A stretch of DNA of 64,000 bases from Pseudoalteromonas sp. FUC4 (GCF_008370255.1 NZ_SEUI01000001.1:954975-1018974), one strand, 5' to 3'; shown: positions 18,550 to 31,129, counted from the stretch's first letter. A program made the numbers and translations. Notes: generated by a model not told the origin, from the sequence alone.

Positions 18550-18924
18550 TTAACCTAAAATATATTTATAAGGCAATGTACATTGCGTATATTGCCTTGA
18601 ATAATCAAGCACTTCAACTTCCGACTCAAGATTGAGCGGCGCCAAACGAAAAACCTTTTTTTCACATTCTGTTTTTTTATCATCAAGCTTTGATATACAT
18701 TCACTAACGCTTACATGCTGAGATATGAGTGTATCTTCATTTTTGTAACACAGATGATGAGCATAATCTTGCATTGTTTTTTTAAAATCAAACATATCGA
18801 CTGGGTACGTTGGAATTATATCTGTAACGGTTGTTACACCATCGTATGCTTTATTAGAAAAAACGTACTTGTTTAATGAAAGACCCGCAATAATAATTAC
18901 TATAGAACCAAAAAATAACTTCAA
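18550..18924 (-). CDS. Small membrane-anchored protein of unknown function
   Basis: A 124-residue ORF with a single N-terminal hydrophobic segment (residues ~3-22), then a soluble domain with five cysteines (C59, C76, C86 and later ones) that could form disulfides outside the membrane. I do not recognise a family. It has no close partner gene and converges on the S1 protein gene. Confidence 0.6.
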   Translation of the reverse strand: MKLFFGSIVIIIAGLSLNKYVFSNKAYDGVTTVTDIIPTYPVDMFDFKKTMQDYAHHLCYKNEDTLISQHVSVSECISKLDDKKTECEKKVFRLAPLNLESEVEVLDYSRQYTQCTLPYKYILG

Positions 18925-19017
18925 AACAAACCCCTACTACATTTTGATTTTATTAATGTAACATAAAACACATATAAGGTAAGGGTTTTCAGCACTATAT
19001 GACTGCTTATTGTTAAA

Positions 19018-19722
19018 TTAAGCTATAGATTTATTAGCATCACTAAGCACTTTTACAGGATTATCTGCTTGAGTAATCGGTCTGCCTATAACTAAATAGT
19101 CACTTCCTGAATCTATAGCTTGCTTAGGAGTCATTATACGCTTTTGATCGCCGGCATCACTCCCTTCAGGGCGTATACCAGGCGTAACAAGCTTAAAGCT
19201 GTCACCTAACTCTGTTTTTAAAGCTTTTGCTTCTTGTGCAGAGCACACAACACCATCAAGCCCAGCTTCCTTTGCAAGCTTAGCTAAATAGATAACTTGC
19301 TCTTGGGCTGATTTATCAACACCTAAACGCTTAAGTTCTGTTTCGTCCATACTTGTTAATACAGTAACAGCAATAAGTAATGGCGCTTTGTCACCAAATT
19401 GCTCTAGAGCCGATTTAGCTTTGCTCATCATTTCAAAGCCTCCAGAAGCATGAACGTTTACCATCCATACACCCATTTTCGCAGCAGCAGTAACCGCTTT
19501 AGCTACTGTATTAGGAATGTCATGAAATTTTAAATCTAAAAAAACATCAAAACCTAAATCAATTAACTCTTTAACAAATGAAGGCCCAAAATAAGTAAAC
19601 ATTTCTTTGCCGACTTTAAGACGACATGTATCAGAAGAAAGTTGTTTAACAAAGTTTAAGGCAACTTCTCGATCATCGTAATCTAATGCTATAAGAATTT
19701 TTTTTGAGTGTTCGAAAGACAT
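19018..19722 (-). CDS. pyrF: Orotidine 5'-phosphate decarboxylase
   Basis: A 234-residue protein, the normal length for PyrF. The active-site signature [11 protein letters not shown] is at ~60-70, ALDYDD near the N-terminus binds the substrate, and [16 protein letters not shown] is at ~182-197. It makes UMP in pyrimidine synthesis. It follows lapB by 43 bp, so it may be the last gene of the rpsA-ihfB-lapA-lapB-pyrF string, an arrangement standard in gammaproteobacteria. Confidence 0.97.
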   Translation of the reverse strand: MSFEHSKKILIALDYDDREVALNFVKQLSSDTCRLKVGKEMFTYFGPSFVKELIDLGFDVFLDLKFHDIPNTVAKAVTAAAKMGVWMVNVHASGGFEMMSKAKSALEQFGDKAPLLIAVTVLTSMDETELKRLGVDKSAQEQVIYLAKLAKEAGLDGVVCSAQEAKALKTELGDSFKLVTPGIRPEGSDAGDQKRIMTPKQAIDSGSDYLVIGRPITQADNPVKVLSDANKSIA

Positions 19723-19765
19723 GACTATCCTAATGTATGGCAGTAAAATTATTAATATGGGGTTA

Positions 19766-20902
19766 TTAAAATCCGTCTAAGCCTCGACTTGGAACAATGG
19801 TTTCCCAATGTTTACAAGAAGGGCAATTCCAATATATTGTGTAACTTGTAAAACCACAATGCTGGCATTGAAAGTCAGGCTTTGTAGCAATATAAGAGGT
19901 TACAAGTTTATCAATTTCGTTAAGTACTTCTTTGGTATTTTTATTTTGATCGCCCATCAATTGCAGTAAAAAACTAAAACCACGAATAGTAGGCTGACGT
20001 TTTAAGCTATCAGTTAAAAATTCAAAGGCTTGTTTTGTATGCCCTTGTTCAAGTAAGGCTTGGCAATGTTTTATTTTAATTAATACACCGCCCTTTTCTA
20101 ATAAATCACTGACTAATTCATGAAATTGATGTGTTAAATTTAATTGTTTATAACTGTGGGCAAGCTCATCAATAAACAACGGCGCAAACAAAGTGAATTG
20201 AGTGACAAGTTCACGCCAGTAATAAATAGCTTTAACGTAATCTTCTTTTGCGTAAGCAACTAAACCTAATTCGTACAGCGGACGCACAGCTTTATAATTT
20301 AAGCTAATCGCTTTTCTCATTAGTTGGGGGGTACTGTCACTTAAAGCCGACTCACAATAAAAATTAGCAATCGCTTTAAATTGTTGTTCTTTTGAAAATA
20401 GCTCGCTATGGGCTTCAAACATGTTGATGCCTTTCTCCCATTCACGGGTTTGCGAGTATAAAGTAATAATAGGATCTAGCGCTTCTACATGCCCTGCTTT
20501 AACTAACCAAACCAAGTGTTCTTCCGCACTATCTAGTAGACCAGCCATTATGTAATCTTCGGCAAGTTCTAAACGGCTTGTTGCAGCTTGTTGTTCATTT
20601 AAGCTTGGATTTTTTAATAAAAGTTCATGGATTTTTATTGCGCGGTCTAATTCACCTCTACGGCGAAACATGGTGGCAAGTGTAGAATAGTGCTCAACGG
20701 AGTCGGCTGACACTTCAAGTAAGTTGATTAAATGTTCTAAACCTTGATCTTCTTCTCTGTCGAGTAGAAACTTTAAGCCTTTACTGTATTCAGAAGTGAT
20801 CTGACGATTAAGTTGATGAGCTTGGTTTTTAGCACTGTTTTTACCCATAATCCAACCGTAACCGGCGGCAACAGGTAATAGTAAAAACAAAAGCTCAATC
20901 AT
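19766..20902 (-). CDS. lapB: LPS assembly protein LapB (YciM)
   Basis: A 378-residue protein. One N-terminal membrane anchor (~2-20) is followed by tetratricopeptide repeats through ~40-340. A C-terminal rubredoxin-like metal site has CQHCGF and CPSCKHW, two CxxC pairs. It tunes lipopolysaccharide synthesis by directing FtsH to LpxC at the inner membrane. It follows lapA by 2 bp. Confidence 0.95.
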   Translation of the reverse strand: MIELLFLLLPVAAGYGWIMGKNSAKNQAHQLNRQITSEYSKGLKFLLDREEDQGLEHLINLLEVSADSVEHYSTLATMFRRRGELDRAIKIHELLLKNPSLNEQQAATSRLELAEDYIMAGLLDSAEEHLVWLVKAGHVEALDPIITLYSQTREWEKGINMFEAHSELFSKEQQFKAIANFYCESALSDSTPQLMRKAISLNYKAVRPLYELGLVAYAKEDYVKAIYYWRELVTQFTLFAPLFIDELAHSYKQLNLTHQFHELVSDLLEKGGVLIKIKHCQALLEQGHTKQAFEFLTDSLKRQPTIRGFSFLLQLMGDQNKNTKEVLNEIDKLVTSYIATKPDFQCQHCGFTSYTIYWNCPSCKHWETIVPSRGLDGF

Positions 20903-20904
20903 AA

Positions 20905-21186
20905 TTAGGTGTCTTTATTCGCGGCAAGCTTTTTTTTATCTTTTTCAGGCGCTAATTGCTTTTTTAAACGGTAGTTTTGCCACTTTAATTGCGAAAACAA
21001 TTTAAAGCTAATAAAACAACCAATCAAAACACCTAATAAAAAGCAGATACTTATTATTACAGCTAAAGGTAATGTATTACTGGCTATAATATAATTTATT
21101 TGTACTAATTGTGGGTTTTGTGACCCTAATACAAATGCACTGATAAGGCATAGTGCAACCAGAATAATTTTTAATACCTTGAACAA
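20905..21186 (-). CDS. lapA: LPS assembly protein LapA (YciS)
   Basis: A 93-residue DUF1049 protein with two membrane spans (~5-25 and ~40-65) and a charged Lys-rich tail. Its place between ihfB and lapB matches enterobacteria. It works with LapB at the inner membrane. Confidence 0.9.
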   Translation of the reverse strand: MFKVLKIILVALCLISAFVLGSQNPQLVQINYIIASNTLPLAVIISICFLLGVLIGCFISFKLFSQLKWQNYRLKKQLAPEKDKKKLAANKDT

Positions 21187-21207
21187 GTAACTACTCCACT
21201 AAGTTAA

Positions 21208-21495
21208 CTAGGCAATGCTTTCATTTACGCGGTCGCGTAATTCTTTGCCTGGTTTAAAATGAGGTACATGCTTTCCTTCAAGCTCAACTGTATCGCCAGT
21301 CTTAGGATTACGACCTGTGCGAGGAGCGCGGAAATGCAAAGAGAAACTACCAAAACCTCTGATCTCAATACGATCTGAAGTAGATAATGAGCCGGCCATT
21401 TGTTCAAGAATTTCTTTTACAGCATTCTCAACATCTTTCACTGGAACGTGTGCGTGTTGTTCCGCAAGTGTTTCTATCAGTTCTGACTTAGTCAT
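21208..21495 (-). CDS. ihfB: Integration host factor beta subunit
   Basis: A 95-residue HU/IHF-family DNA-bending protein. It starts [11 protein letters not shown] and contains the arm signature [20 protein letters not shown] with the GRNP tip that intercalates into DNA. It pairs with IhfA. It lies downstream of rpsA, as in E. coli. Confidence 0.96.
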   Translation of the reverse strand: MTKSELIETLAEQHAHVPVKDVENAVKEILEQMAGSLSTSDRIEIRGFGSFSLHFRAPRTGRNPKTGDTVELEGKHVPHFKPGKELRDRVNESIA

Positions 21496-21519
21496 AGCGT
21501 TTCCTTAAAAAGAGATATA

Positions 21520-21541
21520 GGAAGGGCAAAAATGCCCTTCC
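21520..21541 (-). terminator. Hairpin between rpsA and ihfB
   Basis: The arms GGAAGGGCA and TGCCCTTCC face each other around a short T-rich loop, with a weak T tract on the minus strand. It is likely a partial terminator or mRNA-end stabiliser behind rpsA. Confidence 0.6.
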
Positions 21542-21561
21542 AACTAAAAACTAATTATATA

Positions 21562-23229
21562 TTAGTCTTTTTGTGCATTTGCGAAAGCAGCTGCCATTGC
21601 GTTTTCAAACACTGGCTCTTCTTTCTTAAGCTTCTCTAGTACTTCTTTCTCTTCTGCTTCGAAAAGAGCTTTTACAGATAAGCTTAAAGTGCGGTTCTTA
21701 CGATCAACACCAACGTATTTAACTTCAATCTCGTCGCCTACAGAAACAACAGTAGTTGCATCTTCAACGCGTTCTTGAGCAATATCAGCTACACGGATGT
21801 AACCTTCAACGCCTTCGATAAGTTCAACAGTTGCGCCTTTCGCATCAACTTCAGTCACTTTACCTTTAACAATAGCACCTTTTTTGTTTGCATCAAGGTA
21901 GTTATTGAATGGGTCAGCTTCGATTTGCTTAACACCTAGAGAGATACGTTCACGCTCTGGGTCAACTTGCAATACGATAGCAGTGATTTCGTCGCCTTTC
22001 TTGAATTCACGTACAGCTTCTTCGCCAGGTGTATTCCAAGAAATGTCTGAAAGGTGTACAAGACCGTCAATACCACCGTCAAGACCGATAAAGATACCGA
22101 AGTCAGTGATTGATTTGATCTTACCAGTAACTTGATCGCCTTTGTTCTGTAGACGAGCAAATTCCTGCCAAGGATTAGCAATACATTGCTTAAGACCAAG
22201 AGAAATACGACGACGTTCTTCGTCAATTTCTAAAACCATAACTTCAACAGTGTCGCCAAGGCTTACAACTTTTGAAGGATGGATGTTCTTGTTAGTCCAA
22301 TCCATTTCAGAAACGTGTACTAAACCTTCAACGCCTTCTTCGATTTCCACGAAACAGCCGTAATCTGTAAGGTTAGTAACACGACCAGAAAGTTTAGAAC
22401 CTTCTGGGTAACGACCAGCGATAGCTGCCCATGGATCTTCACCAAGCTGTTTAAGGCCTAGAGATACACGAGTTTTATCTTTGTCGAATTTTAGAACTTT
22501 AACTGCGATTTCGTCGCCAACATTAACGATTTCTGAAGGGTGCTTAACACGCTTCCAAGCCATATCAGTAATGTGTAGTAGACCATCAACACCACCAAGG
22601 TCAACGAATGCACCGTAGTCAGTAAGGTTCTTAACGATACCTTTAACTTCTTGGCCTTCAACAAGGTTAGCAAGAAGCTCTTCACGTTCTTGTGAGTTTT
22701 CAGATTCGATAACTGCACGACGTGAAACAACAACGTTGTTACGTTTTTGGTCAAGCTTGATTACTTTAAATTCAAGCTCTTTGCCTTCAAGGTGAGTTGT
22801 GTCACGTACTGGACGAACATCAACAAGTGAACCAGGTAGGAAAGCACGGATTGAATCAACTTCAACTGTGAAACCGCCTTTAACTTTACCGTTGATAACA
22901 CCAGTAACAGTCTCTTGCTCTTCACATGCTTTCTCAAGACGGATCCATGCTTCGTGACGCTTAGCTTTCTCACGAGAAAGGATAGTTTCACCGAAACCGT
23001 CTTCAATTGCATCTAGTGCAACATCTACTTCGTCGCCTACAGCAACTTCTAGTTCACCAGCAGCATTTTTGAACTGCTCTGCAGGGATAGCACTTTCTGA
23101 TTTAAGACCAGCATCTACAAGTACAATGTTATTCTCGATAGAGATTACTGTACCTTTAACGATAGAGCCTTGCTCTGCTTCAAAACCCTTTAAGCTTTCT
23201 TCAAATAACTGCGCAAAATTTTCTGACAT
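21562..23229 (-). CDS. rpsA: 30S ribosomal protein S1
   Basis: 555 residues, close to the E. coli 557. Six S1 repeats run along the protein, for example [40 protein letters not shown] and [20 protein letters not shown]. The protein binds mRNA at the ribosome for initiation. The start is placed at [13 protein letters not shown] (23229), the conserved N-terminus, not the upstream in-frame ATG that would add 16 residues. Long open frames opposite this gene are shadows of its biased codon use. Confidence 0.98.
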   Translation of the reverse strand: MSENFAQLFEESLKGFEAEQGSIVKGTVISIENNIVLVDAGLKSESAIPAEQFKNAAGELEVAVGDEVDVALDAIEDGFGETILSREKAKRHEAWIRLEKACEEQETVTGVINGKVKGGFTVEVDSIRAFLPGSLVDVRPVRDTTHLEGKELEFKVIKLDQKRNNVVVSRRAVIESENSQEREELLANLVEGQEVKGIVKNLTDYGAFVDLGGVDGLLHITDMAWKRVKHPSEIVNVGDEIAVKVLKFDKDKTRVSLGLKQLGEDPWAAIAGRYPEGSKLSGRVTNLTDYGCFVEIEEGVEGLVHVSEMDWTNKNIHPSKVVSLGDTVEVMVLEIDEERRRISLGLKQCIANPWQEFARLQNKGDQVTGKIKSITDFGIFIGLDGGIDGLVHLSDISWNTPGEEAVREFKKGDEITAIVLQVDPERERISLGVKQIEADPFNNYLDANKKGAIVKGKVTEVDAKGATVELIEGVEGYIRVADIAQERVEDATTVVSVGDEIEVKYVGVDRKNRTLSLSVKALFEAEEKEVLEKLKKEEPVFENAMAAAFANAQKD

Positions 23230-23324
23230 ACGAATATACGTCTCATATATTAATACCAATAAGCAACCATGCTGCATGGGGTTGTTAAAATAGCACTGGC
23301 ATCCTGCTGGCGCATAAAATGTGT

Positions 23325-24035
23325 TTAGCTTCGTTTAGGAAGCTTACCTTCAGAGATAGCAATATCCAATAAAGTTATTACCTTATCAAACACTTGCTGT
23401 GCATTAAAATCGCTAGTATCGATCTCAATAGCATCCTCTGCAGGTACAAGCGGAGCAACGGCACGATTCATATCGCGCTCGTCACGAGCTTGAATGTCCT
23501 GTAATAGACCACTTAGTGTAACATCAAGGCCGCGCGTATTCAACTCAACAAAGCGTCTACGAGCACGCTCTTCTGCACTTGCTGTTAAATATATTTTTAA
23601 CGGCGCATCTTGAAAAACCACAGTGCCCATATCACGGCCATCGGCAATCAAGCCATTTTCAGTGCGAAATGCTCGCTGGCGACGTAATAGTGCTTCACGA
23701 ACGCGAGGTAATGCTGCAACTTTTGATGCCGCAGCGCCTACTTCTTCATTACGAATAGTAGTGGTTACATCTTCGCCTTCTAAAATAACTTTTCCTGCAT
23801 TAGTTTGGCTATCTACCAAAAACTGCACGTCTAAATTTGCAGCAAGCGGGACAAGCCCTTCTTCATTATCTAATGCAATTTGGTGATGAAGTGCAGCTAA
23901 AGATAAAACACGATAAATCGCACCGCTATCTAATACATCCCACCCTAACTTGTCGGCTAACAAGCGACAAACAGTTCCTTTACCTGAACCACTTGGGCCA
24001 TCAACGGTGATCACGGGCATTAATAACGCCTGCAT
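23325..24035 (-). CDS. cmk: Cytidylate kinase
   Basis: A 236-residue NMP kinase. The P-loop GPSGSGKGT is at ~14-22, [10 protein letters not shown] at ~131-140, and the RARRRFVEL lid region follows. It phosphorylates CMP/dCMP. The first ATG is kept because AGGAGG lies 6 bp before it. The order aroA-cmk-rpsA is conserved in gammaproteobacteria. Confidence 0.96.
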   Translation of the reverse strand: MQALLMPVITVDGPSGSGKGTVCRLLADKLGWDVLDSGAIYRVLSLAALHHQIALDNEEGLVPLAANLDVQFLVDSQTNAGKVILEGEDVTTTIRNEEVGAAASKVAALPRVREALLRRQRAFRTENGLIADGRDMGTVVFQDAPLKIYLTASAEERARRRFVELNTRGLDVTLSGLLQDIQARDERDMNRAVAPLVPAEDAIEIDTSDFNAQQVFDKVITLLDIAISEGKLPKRS

Positions 24036-24141
24036 TTAAAACCTCCTGCAATGCACACCTAAATAAACCGCGACATTATACGTCAGTTATTAAAATATAT
24101 CTGCTATTAGTGTGTAACTTTTGTAATTACTTCTAATTAGC

Positions 24142-25419
24142 TTATTCACTGACTGACGCTAAAACATTGAAAAATGTAGGAAATGTTTTATAGGTACACT
24201 TTGGATCATTAATTGTTATTGGCTTTCCACCAACAGCAACCATTGCAAAACACATGGCTATACGGTGATCGTCGTAAGTATCAACAGCAACATCATTAAA
24301 TGTTTCAGGTGGGGTGATCTCTATAAAATCTTCACCTTCTACAACCTTTGCGCCTACTTTACGAAGCTCAGTTGCCATTGCATATAAACGGTCTGTCTCT
24401 TTTACTCGCCAGTTATAAATGTTACGAATGGCTGTTGGGCCTTTGGCAAAAAGAGCAACAGTTGCAAGAGTCATGGCTGCATCAGGAATTGCATTGGCAT
24501 CAATATCCACGCCTTTTAATTCGCCTTTGCGAACAACTAAACGCTCATCATACCAATCAATTTTTGCGCCTACTTGCTCCATTACTTTGGCAAAGCCTAT
24601 ATCACCTTGCACCGACTTGGCACCCACGCCTTTAATTTCAATCTCACCACCAGCAATTGCAGCCGCAGCAACAAAATAAGACGCCGACGATGCATCGCCT
24701 TCAACCATTATGCGATCGAGTGATTGATACTGTTGACCACCTTTAACTTTAAAAGTTGCATAATCACTGTGCTCAACATTAACTCCAAAACGTGCCATTA
24801 CATCAAGTGTAATATCAATATAAGGTTTAGAGACTAAAGTACCTTTAATAGTTATTGTTGTATCACCGTTAAATAATGGCGCAGCCATTAATAGAGCGGT
24901 TAAAAATTGACTTGAAATACTGCCGTCAATTTCAACCTCACCGCCTTTTATTTGGCCACCCACAATTTTAAGAGGTGGGTAGTCTTTGTGCTTTGTATAA
25001 GTAACATCACCGCCTAGTGCTTGTAGCGCGTCAACCAAATGCCCTATCGGACGCTCTTCCATACGTGGCTCGCCTATTAGCTCGTATTCACCAGCAACGG
25101 CAGCAAGTACTGCTGTTAAAGGTCTATAAGCAGTACCCGCATTACCTAAAAACAATGGCTCAGCCGGTGTATTAAACACACCACTAACACCCTCTACGGT
25201 GGCTACAGTGCGTTCATCATTTAAAGTTACATTTACACCTAATAACTTTAAAGCGCCCAGCATATGGCGTATATCGTCACTATCAAGTAAGTTTTCTACA
25301 ACGGTAGTACCGCTTGCAAGTGCTGCTAATAATAAAATTCTGTTCGATAGACTCTTTGAACCTGGTAGGGTTACTGTGCCATTTACTCTAGAAATAGGTT
25401 CTAAACGAAGCTGCTCCAT
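24142..25419 (-). CDS. aroA: 3-phosphoshikimate 1-carboxyvinyltransferase (EPSP synthase)
   Basis: A 425-residue protein. Signatures are [17 protein letters not shown] (~19-35), [14 protein letters not shown] (~92-105) and [17 protein letters not shown] (~340-356). It joins PEP to shikimate-3-phosphate in the aromatic pathway. The start codon overlaps the serC stop (TAATG), so translation is coupled. The class I motif pattern (GNAGTA) is visible. Confidence 0.97.
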   Translation of the reverse strand: MEQLRLEPISRVNGTVTLPGSKSLSNRILLLAALASGTTVVENLLDSDDIRHMLGALKLLGVNVTLNDERTVATVEGVSGVFNTPAEPLFLGNAGTAYRPLTAVLAAVAGEYELIGEPRMEERPIGHLVDALQALGGDVTYTKHKDYPPLKIVGGQIKGGEVEIDGSISSQFLTALLMAAPLFNGDTTITIKGTLVSKPYIDITLDVMARFGVNVEHSDYATFKVKGGQQYQSLDRIMVEGDASSASYFVAAAAIAGGEIEIKGVGAKSVQGDIGFAKVMEQVGAKIDWYDERLVVRKGELKGVDIDANAIPDAAMTLATVALFAKGPTAIRNIYNWRVKETDRLYAMATELRKVGAKVVEGEDFIEITPPETFNDVAVDTYDDHRIAMCFAMVAVGGKPITINDPKCTYKTFPTFFNVLASVSE

Positions 25420-26501
25420 TAGATATGCTCCTTTGCAAAAGCAGCCATAAAGTCTACAAGTGCTTGAACACCCTCAAGAGGCATTGCGTTATAAATACTA
25501 GCGCGCATACCGCCCACTATTCTGTGACCTTCAAGAGCAAGTAACCCTGCATCTTTAGATTGAGCAACAAACTTATCATTTAAGCTTTCATCATTAAGCC
25601 AAAACGGAACATTCATACGTGAACGGCAATGTTTAGCTACTTTATTGGTATAAAAGCTCGATTCATCAATAAAGTCATAAAGTAGCTGCGCTTTAGCAAT
25701 ATTTTGAACTTCCATCGCTTTTACGCCACCATTACTTTCAAGCCATTGAAATACTTCAGCAGCTAAATACCAAGCAAATGTAGGAGGCGTGTTAAACATG
25801 CTGCCTTGTTTTGCTTCTAATGCGTAATCTAAAATGCCTGGTTTAGGTAAGCCTTCACGCTCAAGTAATGTTTTACGAACAATAACGATTGATATGCCCG
25901 ACGGGCCGATATTTTTTTGCGCACCGGCATAAATTAAATCAAATTTATTAACGTCTATCTCGCGTGATAAAATAGTTGACGACATATCAGCAACGATCGG
26001 TGCAGTTGGGTGGCTCGGTACATCAAAAATCTCTAAGCCGTCAACCGTTTCGTTAGGGCAATAGTGAATGTAAGATGCATCTTCTGGTAACACCCAATCA
26101 GCAACCTGTTTAATAGAAAACTCGCCATTGGCATCATTACGCACATCAATAGAAGTTGCTTGAGTAAACTTGTTGGCCTCGTCCGTTGCACTTTTTGACC
26201 ACACGCCGTTTTCGCAATAAACCGCAACTTTGCCTTCTTGGTGTAAATTTAATGGCACAGCACTAAACTGACCACGACCACCACCATGCATAAACAGCAC
26301 TTCAAATTCATCACTGATACTCATTAGACGACGAAGGCTGGCTTCACATTTAGCTGTAAGGGCTAAAAACTCTTTACTACGATGGCTTATTTCCATCACA
26401 GACACACCTAAATCTTGCCAATCTAGAAACTCTTTTTGTGCTTTTTTCATAACCGCTTGCGGAAGCATAGCTGGCCCCGCACAAAAATTATATTTACTCA
26501 T
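25419..26501 (-). CDS. serC: Phosphoserine aminotransferase
   Basis: A 360-residue PLP enzyme. It starts [14 protein letters not shown] and has the lysine motif [13 protein letters not shown] at ~190-202 for Schiff-base formation. It acts in serine and pyridoxal phosphate synthesis. It forms an operon with aroA. Confidence 0.97.
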   Translation of the reverse strand: MSKYNFCAGPAMLPQAVMKKAQKEFLDWQDLGVSVMEISHRSKEFLALTAKCEASLRRLMSISDEFEVLFMHGGGRGQFSAVPLNLHQEGKVAVYCENGVWSKSATDEANKFTQATSIDVRNDANGEFSIKQVADWVLPEDASYIHYCPNETVDGLEIFDVPSHPTAPIVADMSSTILSREIDVNKFDLIYAGAQKNIGPSGISIVIVRKTLLEREGLPKPGILDYALEAKQGSMFNTPPTFAWYLAAEVFQWLESNGGVKAMEVQNIAKAQLLYDFIDESSFYTNKVAKHCRSRMNVPFWLNDESLNDKFVAQSKDAGLLALEGHRIVGGMRASIYNAMPLEGVQALVDFMAAFAKEHI

Positions 26502-26628
26502 TACCTTTGCCTCATTCCAGTAATTTAACTACTAAGCATGAACGCTCAATACCCACCCACTAAACCTTTGAGTTTTAATGAATGAATATAACTTCACACC
26601 CTATTAATTTTTTTCAACAACATTAAAA

Positions 26629-26650
26629 AAAGCGGCCAAGGCCGCTTTTT
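26629..26650 (-). terminator. Intrinsic terminator after gyrA
   Basis: The stem AAAGCGGCC/GGCCGCTTT with A and T runs on the two sides gives a bidirectional terminator 10 bp beyond the gyrA stop. Confidence 0.9.
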
Positions 26651-26659
26651 CAATATCAA

Positions 26660-29359
26660 TTATTCTGAAGGAGGATTATCATCCGCTACTTCATCAATAA
26701 CCGTATCTACAGTTTCAACGTCTTCAATATCAATCAAGTCACTTTCTGTAACTTCAATCTCTTCTATACGTTGTAAACCAACTACTTGCTCTTCGTCAAT
26801 AGTTCTGATCAAAATAACACCTTGGGTGTTACGTCCAACCGTAGAAACTTCATTAACGCGAGTACGTACTAAGGTACCACGATTTGAAATAATCATGATT
26901 TCGTCGTTGTCATCAACTTGTACAGCACCAACAACAGCACCGTTACGTTCACTCACCTTAATTGATACAACACCTTGGGTTGCACGACTCTTAGATGGGT
27001 AATCTTCAAGCTGTGTACGCTTACCGTAACCATTTTCAGTTACCGTTAAAATAGCACCGTCAGTTTTTGGAACAATTAACGAAACAACGCGTTGCTCATC
27101 GGCCATTTTAATACCACGAACACCTGTAGCAGTACGACCCATTGGGCGAACACCTTTGAAACGAATCTCAGGGTTACCTTCTTCGTCTAATACTGGGTTA
27201 CCATTTTCATCAACAACGGTTGTTTCTTCAGCTTCTTTAAAGCGTACAACTTTACCTGCATCAGTGAACAACATAATTTCGTTGCTACCATCGGTAATAT
27301 CAACACCAATCAAGCTATCGCCATCATTTAAGTTAACAGCAATAATACCGCTTGCACGTTGACGACTGTAAGCCGTTAATGGTGTTTTCTTAACTGTACC
27401 AAATGCAGTTGCCATAAAGATGTATTTATCTTCAGCGTAATCACGCACTGGCAGTATTGCAGTAATACGTTCGTCAGCTTCAAGTGGTAACAAGTTAACA
27501 ATTGGCTTACCGCGCGCTGCACGACTTGCTAGTGGTAACTGATACACTTTAAGCCAATATAAACGACCGGCCGTAGAGAAACATAAAATAGTATCATGTG
27601 TATTTGCAACTAACAGACGCTCGATGAAATCTTCATCTTTCATCTTCGTTGCTGACTTACCTTTACCACCACGACGCTGTGCTTCGTAATCAGACAATGC
27701 CTGATACTTCACATAACCTTCGTGAGAAAGCGTTACTACTACGTTTTCTTCAGTAATTAAGTCTTCAAGGCTGATATCGTGAGCAGCTGCATTAATTTCA
27801 GTGCGACGCTCATCACCATATTGTTCTTTAATTTCAACTAGCTCGTCACGAATAACTTCCATTAAACGCTCAGGAGTTGCCAAAATATGAAGTAGTTCAG
27901 CAATCAACTCTAATAACGCTTGGTATTCAGTTAAGATTTTTTCGTGTTCAAGACCAGTCAACTTGTGTAAACGTAAATCTAATATTGCTTGAGCTTGCTG
28001 CTCAGAAATATAATATTGACCATCACGAATACCTAAATCGGCAGCTAACCAATCAGGACGAGCTACATTATCTTCACCTGCTTTTTCAAGCATGCCCTGT
28101 ACATTACCTAATTCCCATGGACGTGCTGTTAAAGCAATTTTAGCTTCAGCAGGTGTAGGAGATTTACGAATAAGCTCGATAATTGGGTCAATGTTTGCAA
28201 GTGCAATCGCTAAGCCTTCTAGCGTATGAGCACGGTCGCGAGCTTTGCGTAAATCAAATACGGTACGACGAGTTACTACTTCACGGCGGTGAATAATAAA
28301 CTCTTCAAGCATTTCTTTTAAGTTAAAACACTTAGGTTGGTTATTAATTAACGCAACCATATTCATACCAAACACAGTTTGTAACTGAGTTTGAGAATAT
28401 AAGTTATTTAAAATAACTTCGCCTACGTCACCACGTTTAATCTCAATAACGATACGCATACCGTCTTTATCTGATTCATCACGTAGCGCGCTAATACCTT
28501 CAATTTTCTTATCTTTAACTAGCTCAGCAATTTTTTCAATTAGGCGAGCTTTGTTAACTTGATAGGGAATTTCATGAACGATGATTGTTTCACGGCCTGT
28601 TTTTTCATCGGTTTCGATGTCGGCGCGTGCACGCATATACACTTTACCACGGCCAGTTAAGTAGGCTTGTTCGATGCCCTTCTTACCGTTGATAATTGCA
28701 GCCGTTGGGAAATCAGGACCAGGGATATAATCCATTAACTCTAAAATAGTTAAATCCGGATTTTGAATAAGTGCCAAACACCCGTTCACAACTTCAGTTA
28801 AATTATGTGGTGGGATGTTTGTAGCCATACCTACCGCAATACCTGACGAACCATTCACTAATAAATTAGGAATTTTCGTTGGTAAAACATCAGGGATGAA
28901 CTCAGTGCCATCGTAGTTAGGAACGAAATCAACCGTTTCTTTTTCAAGATCGGCTAATAACTCATGCGACATTTTAGCCATACGTACTTCTGTATAACGC
29001 ATTGCCGCTGCTGAATCACCATCAACCGAACCGAAGTTACCTTGGCCATCTACAAGCATGTAACGCAGTGAGAATGGCTGAGCCATACGAACTATTGTGT
29101 CGTAAACTGCACTATCGCCGTGTGGGTGGTATTTACCGATTACGTCACCGACCACACGGGCCGATTTTTTGTAAGGCTTGTTCCAGTCATTACTAAGCTC
29201 GTTCATTGCAAACAAAACGCGGCGGTGAACAGGTTTTAAGCCGTCACGTACGTCTGGTAATGCACGTCCTACTATTACGCTCATTGCGTAATCTAAGTAA
29301 GAGTTTTTTAACTCGTCTTCAATATTGACTGGCAGAATTTCATTGGCGAGATCAGTCAT
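26660..29359 (-). CDS. gyrA: DNA gyrase subunit A
   Basis: An 899-residue protein. The quinolone-resistance-determining region reads [17 protein letters not shown], with Ser and Asp at the usual positions 83 and 87, so it is the sensitive type. The catalytic Tyr lies in [10 protein letters not shown] at ~122. The C-terminal pinwheel domain carries the GyrA box QRRGGKG. The tail is acidic. It cuts and rejoins DNA with GyrB to introduce negative supercoils. Confidence 0.98.
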   Translation of the reverse strand: MTDLANEILPVNIEDELKNSYLDYAMSVIVGRALPDVRDGLKPVHRRVLFAMNELSNDWNKPYKKSARVVGDVIGKYHPHGDSAVYDTIVRMAQPFSLRYMLVDGQGNFGSVDGDSAAAMRYTEVRMAKMSHELLADLEKETVDFVPNYDGTEFIPDVLPTKIPNLLVNGSSGIAVGMATNIPPHNLTEVVNGCLALIQNPDLTILELMDYIPGPDFPTAAIINGKKGIEQAYLTGRGKVYMRARADIETDEKTGRETIIVHEIPYQVNKARLIEKIAELVKDKKIEGISALRDESDKDGMRIVIEIKRGDVGEVILNNLYSQTQLQTVFGMNMVALINNQPKCFNLKEMLEEFIIHRREVVTRRTVFDLRKARDRAHTLEGLAIALANIDPIIELIRKSPTPAEAKIALTARPWELGNVQGMLEKAGEDNVARPDWLAADLGIRDGQYYISEQQAQAILDLRLHKLTGLEHEKILTEYQALLELIAELLHILATPERLMEVIRDELVEIKEQYGDERRTEINAAAHDISLEDLITEENVVVTLSHEGYVKYQALSDYEAQRRGGKGKSATKMKDEDFIERLLVANTHDTILCFSTAGRLYWLKVYQLPLASRAARGKPIVNLLPLEADERITAILPVRDYAEDKYIFMATAFGTVKKTPLTAYSRQRASGIIAVNLNDGDSLIGVDITDGSNEIMLFTDAGKVVRFKEAEETTVVDENGNPVLDEEGNPEIRFKGVRPMGRTATGVRGIKMADEQRVVSLIVPKTDGAILTVTENGYGKRTQLEDYPSKSRATQGVVSIKVSERNGAVVGAVQVDDNDEIMIISNRGTLVRTRVNEVSTVGRNTQGVILIRTIDEEQVVGLQRIEEIEVTESDLIDIEDVETVDTVIDEVADDNPPSE

Positions 29360-29535
29360 TTGATATCACATTCCTTCAGTATCAGCTCTCAACAACCCGG
29401 TATTGGGTATTAAGAGTATTGTTATTATTTCTAACAGCCATGCTATCACAATTAATTTTAATTTACAGGCGCAAAACTTTGCGATTTATCAATTTAGCCC
29501 TATATAATGGCCTCAGATTGACGAGGAAGTATTTT

Positions 29536-30246
29536 ATGACCGAACATCAAAATGTAGATCACGAAGAAATAGCAAAATTTGAAGCCATCGCCGAGCGTTG
29601 GTGGGACCTAGACGGAGAATTCAAACCTCTTCACGAAATTAACCCGTTACGTTTAGACTTTATAGCAAACAAAACGCAAGGCTTATTCGATAAAGAAACA
29701 CTCGATGTTGGCTGTGGTGGCGGTATTTTAAGCCAAAGCATGGCGCGTATGGGTGCAAAAGTAACTGGCATCGATATGGGTCAAGAGCCTTTGACTGTTG
29801 CTAAGTTGCACAGTTTAGAAACTGGCGTAAATGTAGATTATATAAAAGTGCCTGCAGAAGAGTTTGCATCGCAACATCCAGAAAGGTTCGATGTAATAAC
29901 CTGTATGGAAATGCTTGAACACGTTCCCGACCCAGCATCTATCATTCATGCTGTAGCTGCACTTGCAAAACCAGGTGCAGACGTGTTTTTTTCAACGCTT
30001 AACAAAACGCCTAAAGCATATTTATACGCCATTGTTGGCGCTGAAAAACTTTTAAAAATGGTGCCTGAAGGTACACACGACCATAAAAAGTTTATAAAAC
30101 CTGCACAACTTATTGCATGGGCAGAGCAAGCGGGTTTAAAAGTTCGTGCAAGTACAGGGCTTTCTTATAATCCACTATCAAAGCAATATACGCTCAATAG
30201 TGACGTTAGCGTAAATTACATACTTTATTTTGAGAAGTTAGCTTAA
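29536..30246 (+). CDS. ubiG: Ubiquinone biosynthesis O-methyltransferase UbiG
   Basis: 236 residues from ATG 29536. Signatures are [20 protein letters not shown] near the N-terminus, the SAM motif [14 protein letters not shown] at ~59-72, and EMLEHVPDP later. It performs both O-methylations in ubiquinone synthesis. GAGGAAG lies 9 bp before the chosen start; the longer upstream frame lacks homology. The stop overlaps the start of the next gene (TAATG). Confidence 0.96.
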   Translation: MTEHQNVDHEEIAKFEAIAERWWDLDGEFKPLHEINPLRLDFIANKTQGLFDKETLDVGCGGGILSQSMARMGAKVTGIDMGQEPLTVAKLHSLETGVNVDYIKVPAEEFASQHPERFDVITCMEMLEHVPDPASIIHAVAALAKPGADVFFSTLNKTPKAYLYAIVGAEKLLKMVPEGTHDHKKFIKPAQLIAWAEQAGLKVRASTGLSYNPLSKQYTLNSDVSVNYILYFEKLA

Positions 30247-30926
30247 TGGCTAACTCTCAAGCCCCCCACCCCTTTATAGAGTACGATGCATTTTTATTTG
30301 ATTTAGACGGCACTCTACTCGACACCGCTGATGATTTAGGCGCCGCTTTAAATGCAGTCCTTATTAGAAATAAAATCAAACCTGTTAGTAGTGATGTATA
30401 CCGCCCTGCAGCATCTAACGGCGCAGGTGCGTTATTAGAGGCTGGTTTTAAAGAGTTATGGGAAGCACAACCCCAAAGCGAGCTTATTAAGCAATTAGTT
30501 GACGAATACGCTGCAAACATAGCAAATCACACACATTGTTTCAGCGGTGTTGAATCGTTGCTTATTGCCCTTGATCAAAAAAAGATCAAATGGGGGATCA
30601 TGACTAACAAACCTGGGTTTTTAACCGTTCCTTTAGTGGCAGCAATTCTCGCATTAAAAAATGCCAATGTAGTAATAAGTGGCGATACCTTGGCTGAGGC
30701 CAAACCATCACCGCTACCATTACTACATTGTGCCAAGCTTATGGCAGTAAAACCAAACCGTTGTTTATATATTGGTGATGCCGAACGTGACATACAAGCT
30801 GGTAAAGCGGCAGGTATGCACACTGCAACGGCACTTTGGGGTTACATACCTAGTATTGATGAAGCCTACAGCTGGAATGCTGATTTTAACTGGCAAAGTC
30901 CAATTGATGGTTTTAACCATATATAG
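30246..30926 (+). CDS. HAD phosphatase, phosphoglycolate/MurNAc-6-P phosphatase type
   Basis: A 226-residue HAD-superfamily protein. Motif I is FLFDLDGTLLDTADDLG (~15-31), motif II MTNKPGF (~119-125), and motifs III/IV are KPSPLPLLHCAKLM and YIGDAERDIQAGKAAGM. It is translationally coupled to ubiG. In pseudomonads the ubiG neighbour is MupP (MurNAc-6-phosphate phosphatase), while in others it is called Gph. The two cannot be told apart here. An NrdR-like box overlaps its stop codon. Confidence 0.85.
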   Translation: MANSQAPHPFIEYDAFLFDLDGTLLDTADDLGAALNAVLIRNKIKPVSSDVYRPAASNGAGALLEAGFKELWEAQPQSELIKQLVDEYAANIANHTHCFSGVESLLIALDQKKIKWGIMTNKPGFLTVPLVAAILALKNANVVISGDTLAEAKPSPLPLLHCAKLMAVKPNRCLYIGDAERDIQAGKAAGMHTATALWGYIPSIDEAYSWNADFNWQSPIDGFNHI

Positions 30927-30929
30927 TGT
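30914..30929. promoter_or_regulatory. NrdR-like box A1
   Basis: About 13 of 16 positions match the NrdR consensus (ACACWATATATWGTGT), counting the core CATATATAGTGT. It overlaps the stop of the phosphatase gene. It is paired with a better box exactly 31 bp downstream. Confidence 0.5.
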
Positions 30930-30944
30930 TATGTTAATTAATAA

Positions 30945-30960
30945 ACACTATATATTGTGA
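30945..30960. promoter_or_regulatory. NrdR-like box A2
   Basis: ACACTATATATTGTGA matches 15 of 16 consensus positions. It starts 31 bp after box A1, which is three helical turns, the known NrdR spacing. Confidence 0.65.
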
Positions 30961-31109
30961 TTGTGTTAGTTTTCACTCAAAGCTTGCTGATAAAAAAAGC
31001 AGTCAAAATTTATTTTTAAAATGCGTAAATTTAGCAGATCATTAGTTGATTTTTGCATATTTCAACTTAAATGATTGTTCGAAGGTGAGTGTCTACTAAC
31101 ACAAATGCG

Positions 31110-31129
31110 TTATCCCAAAGTTATCCACA
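31110..31129 (+). promoter_or_regulatory. DnaA boxes upstream of nrdA
   Basis: TTATCCACA at 31121-31129 is a perfect high-affinity DnaA box. TTATCCCAA at 31110-31118 is a weaker neighbour. E. coli nrdAB also has DnaA boxes, which link dNTP supply to replication initiation. Confidence 0.7.
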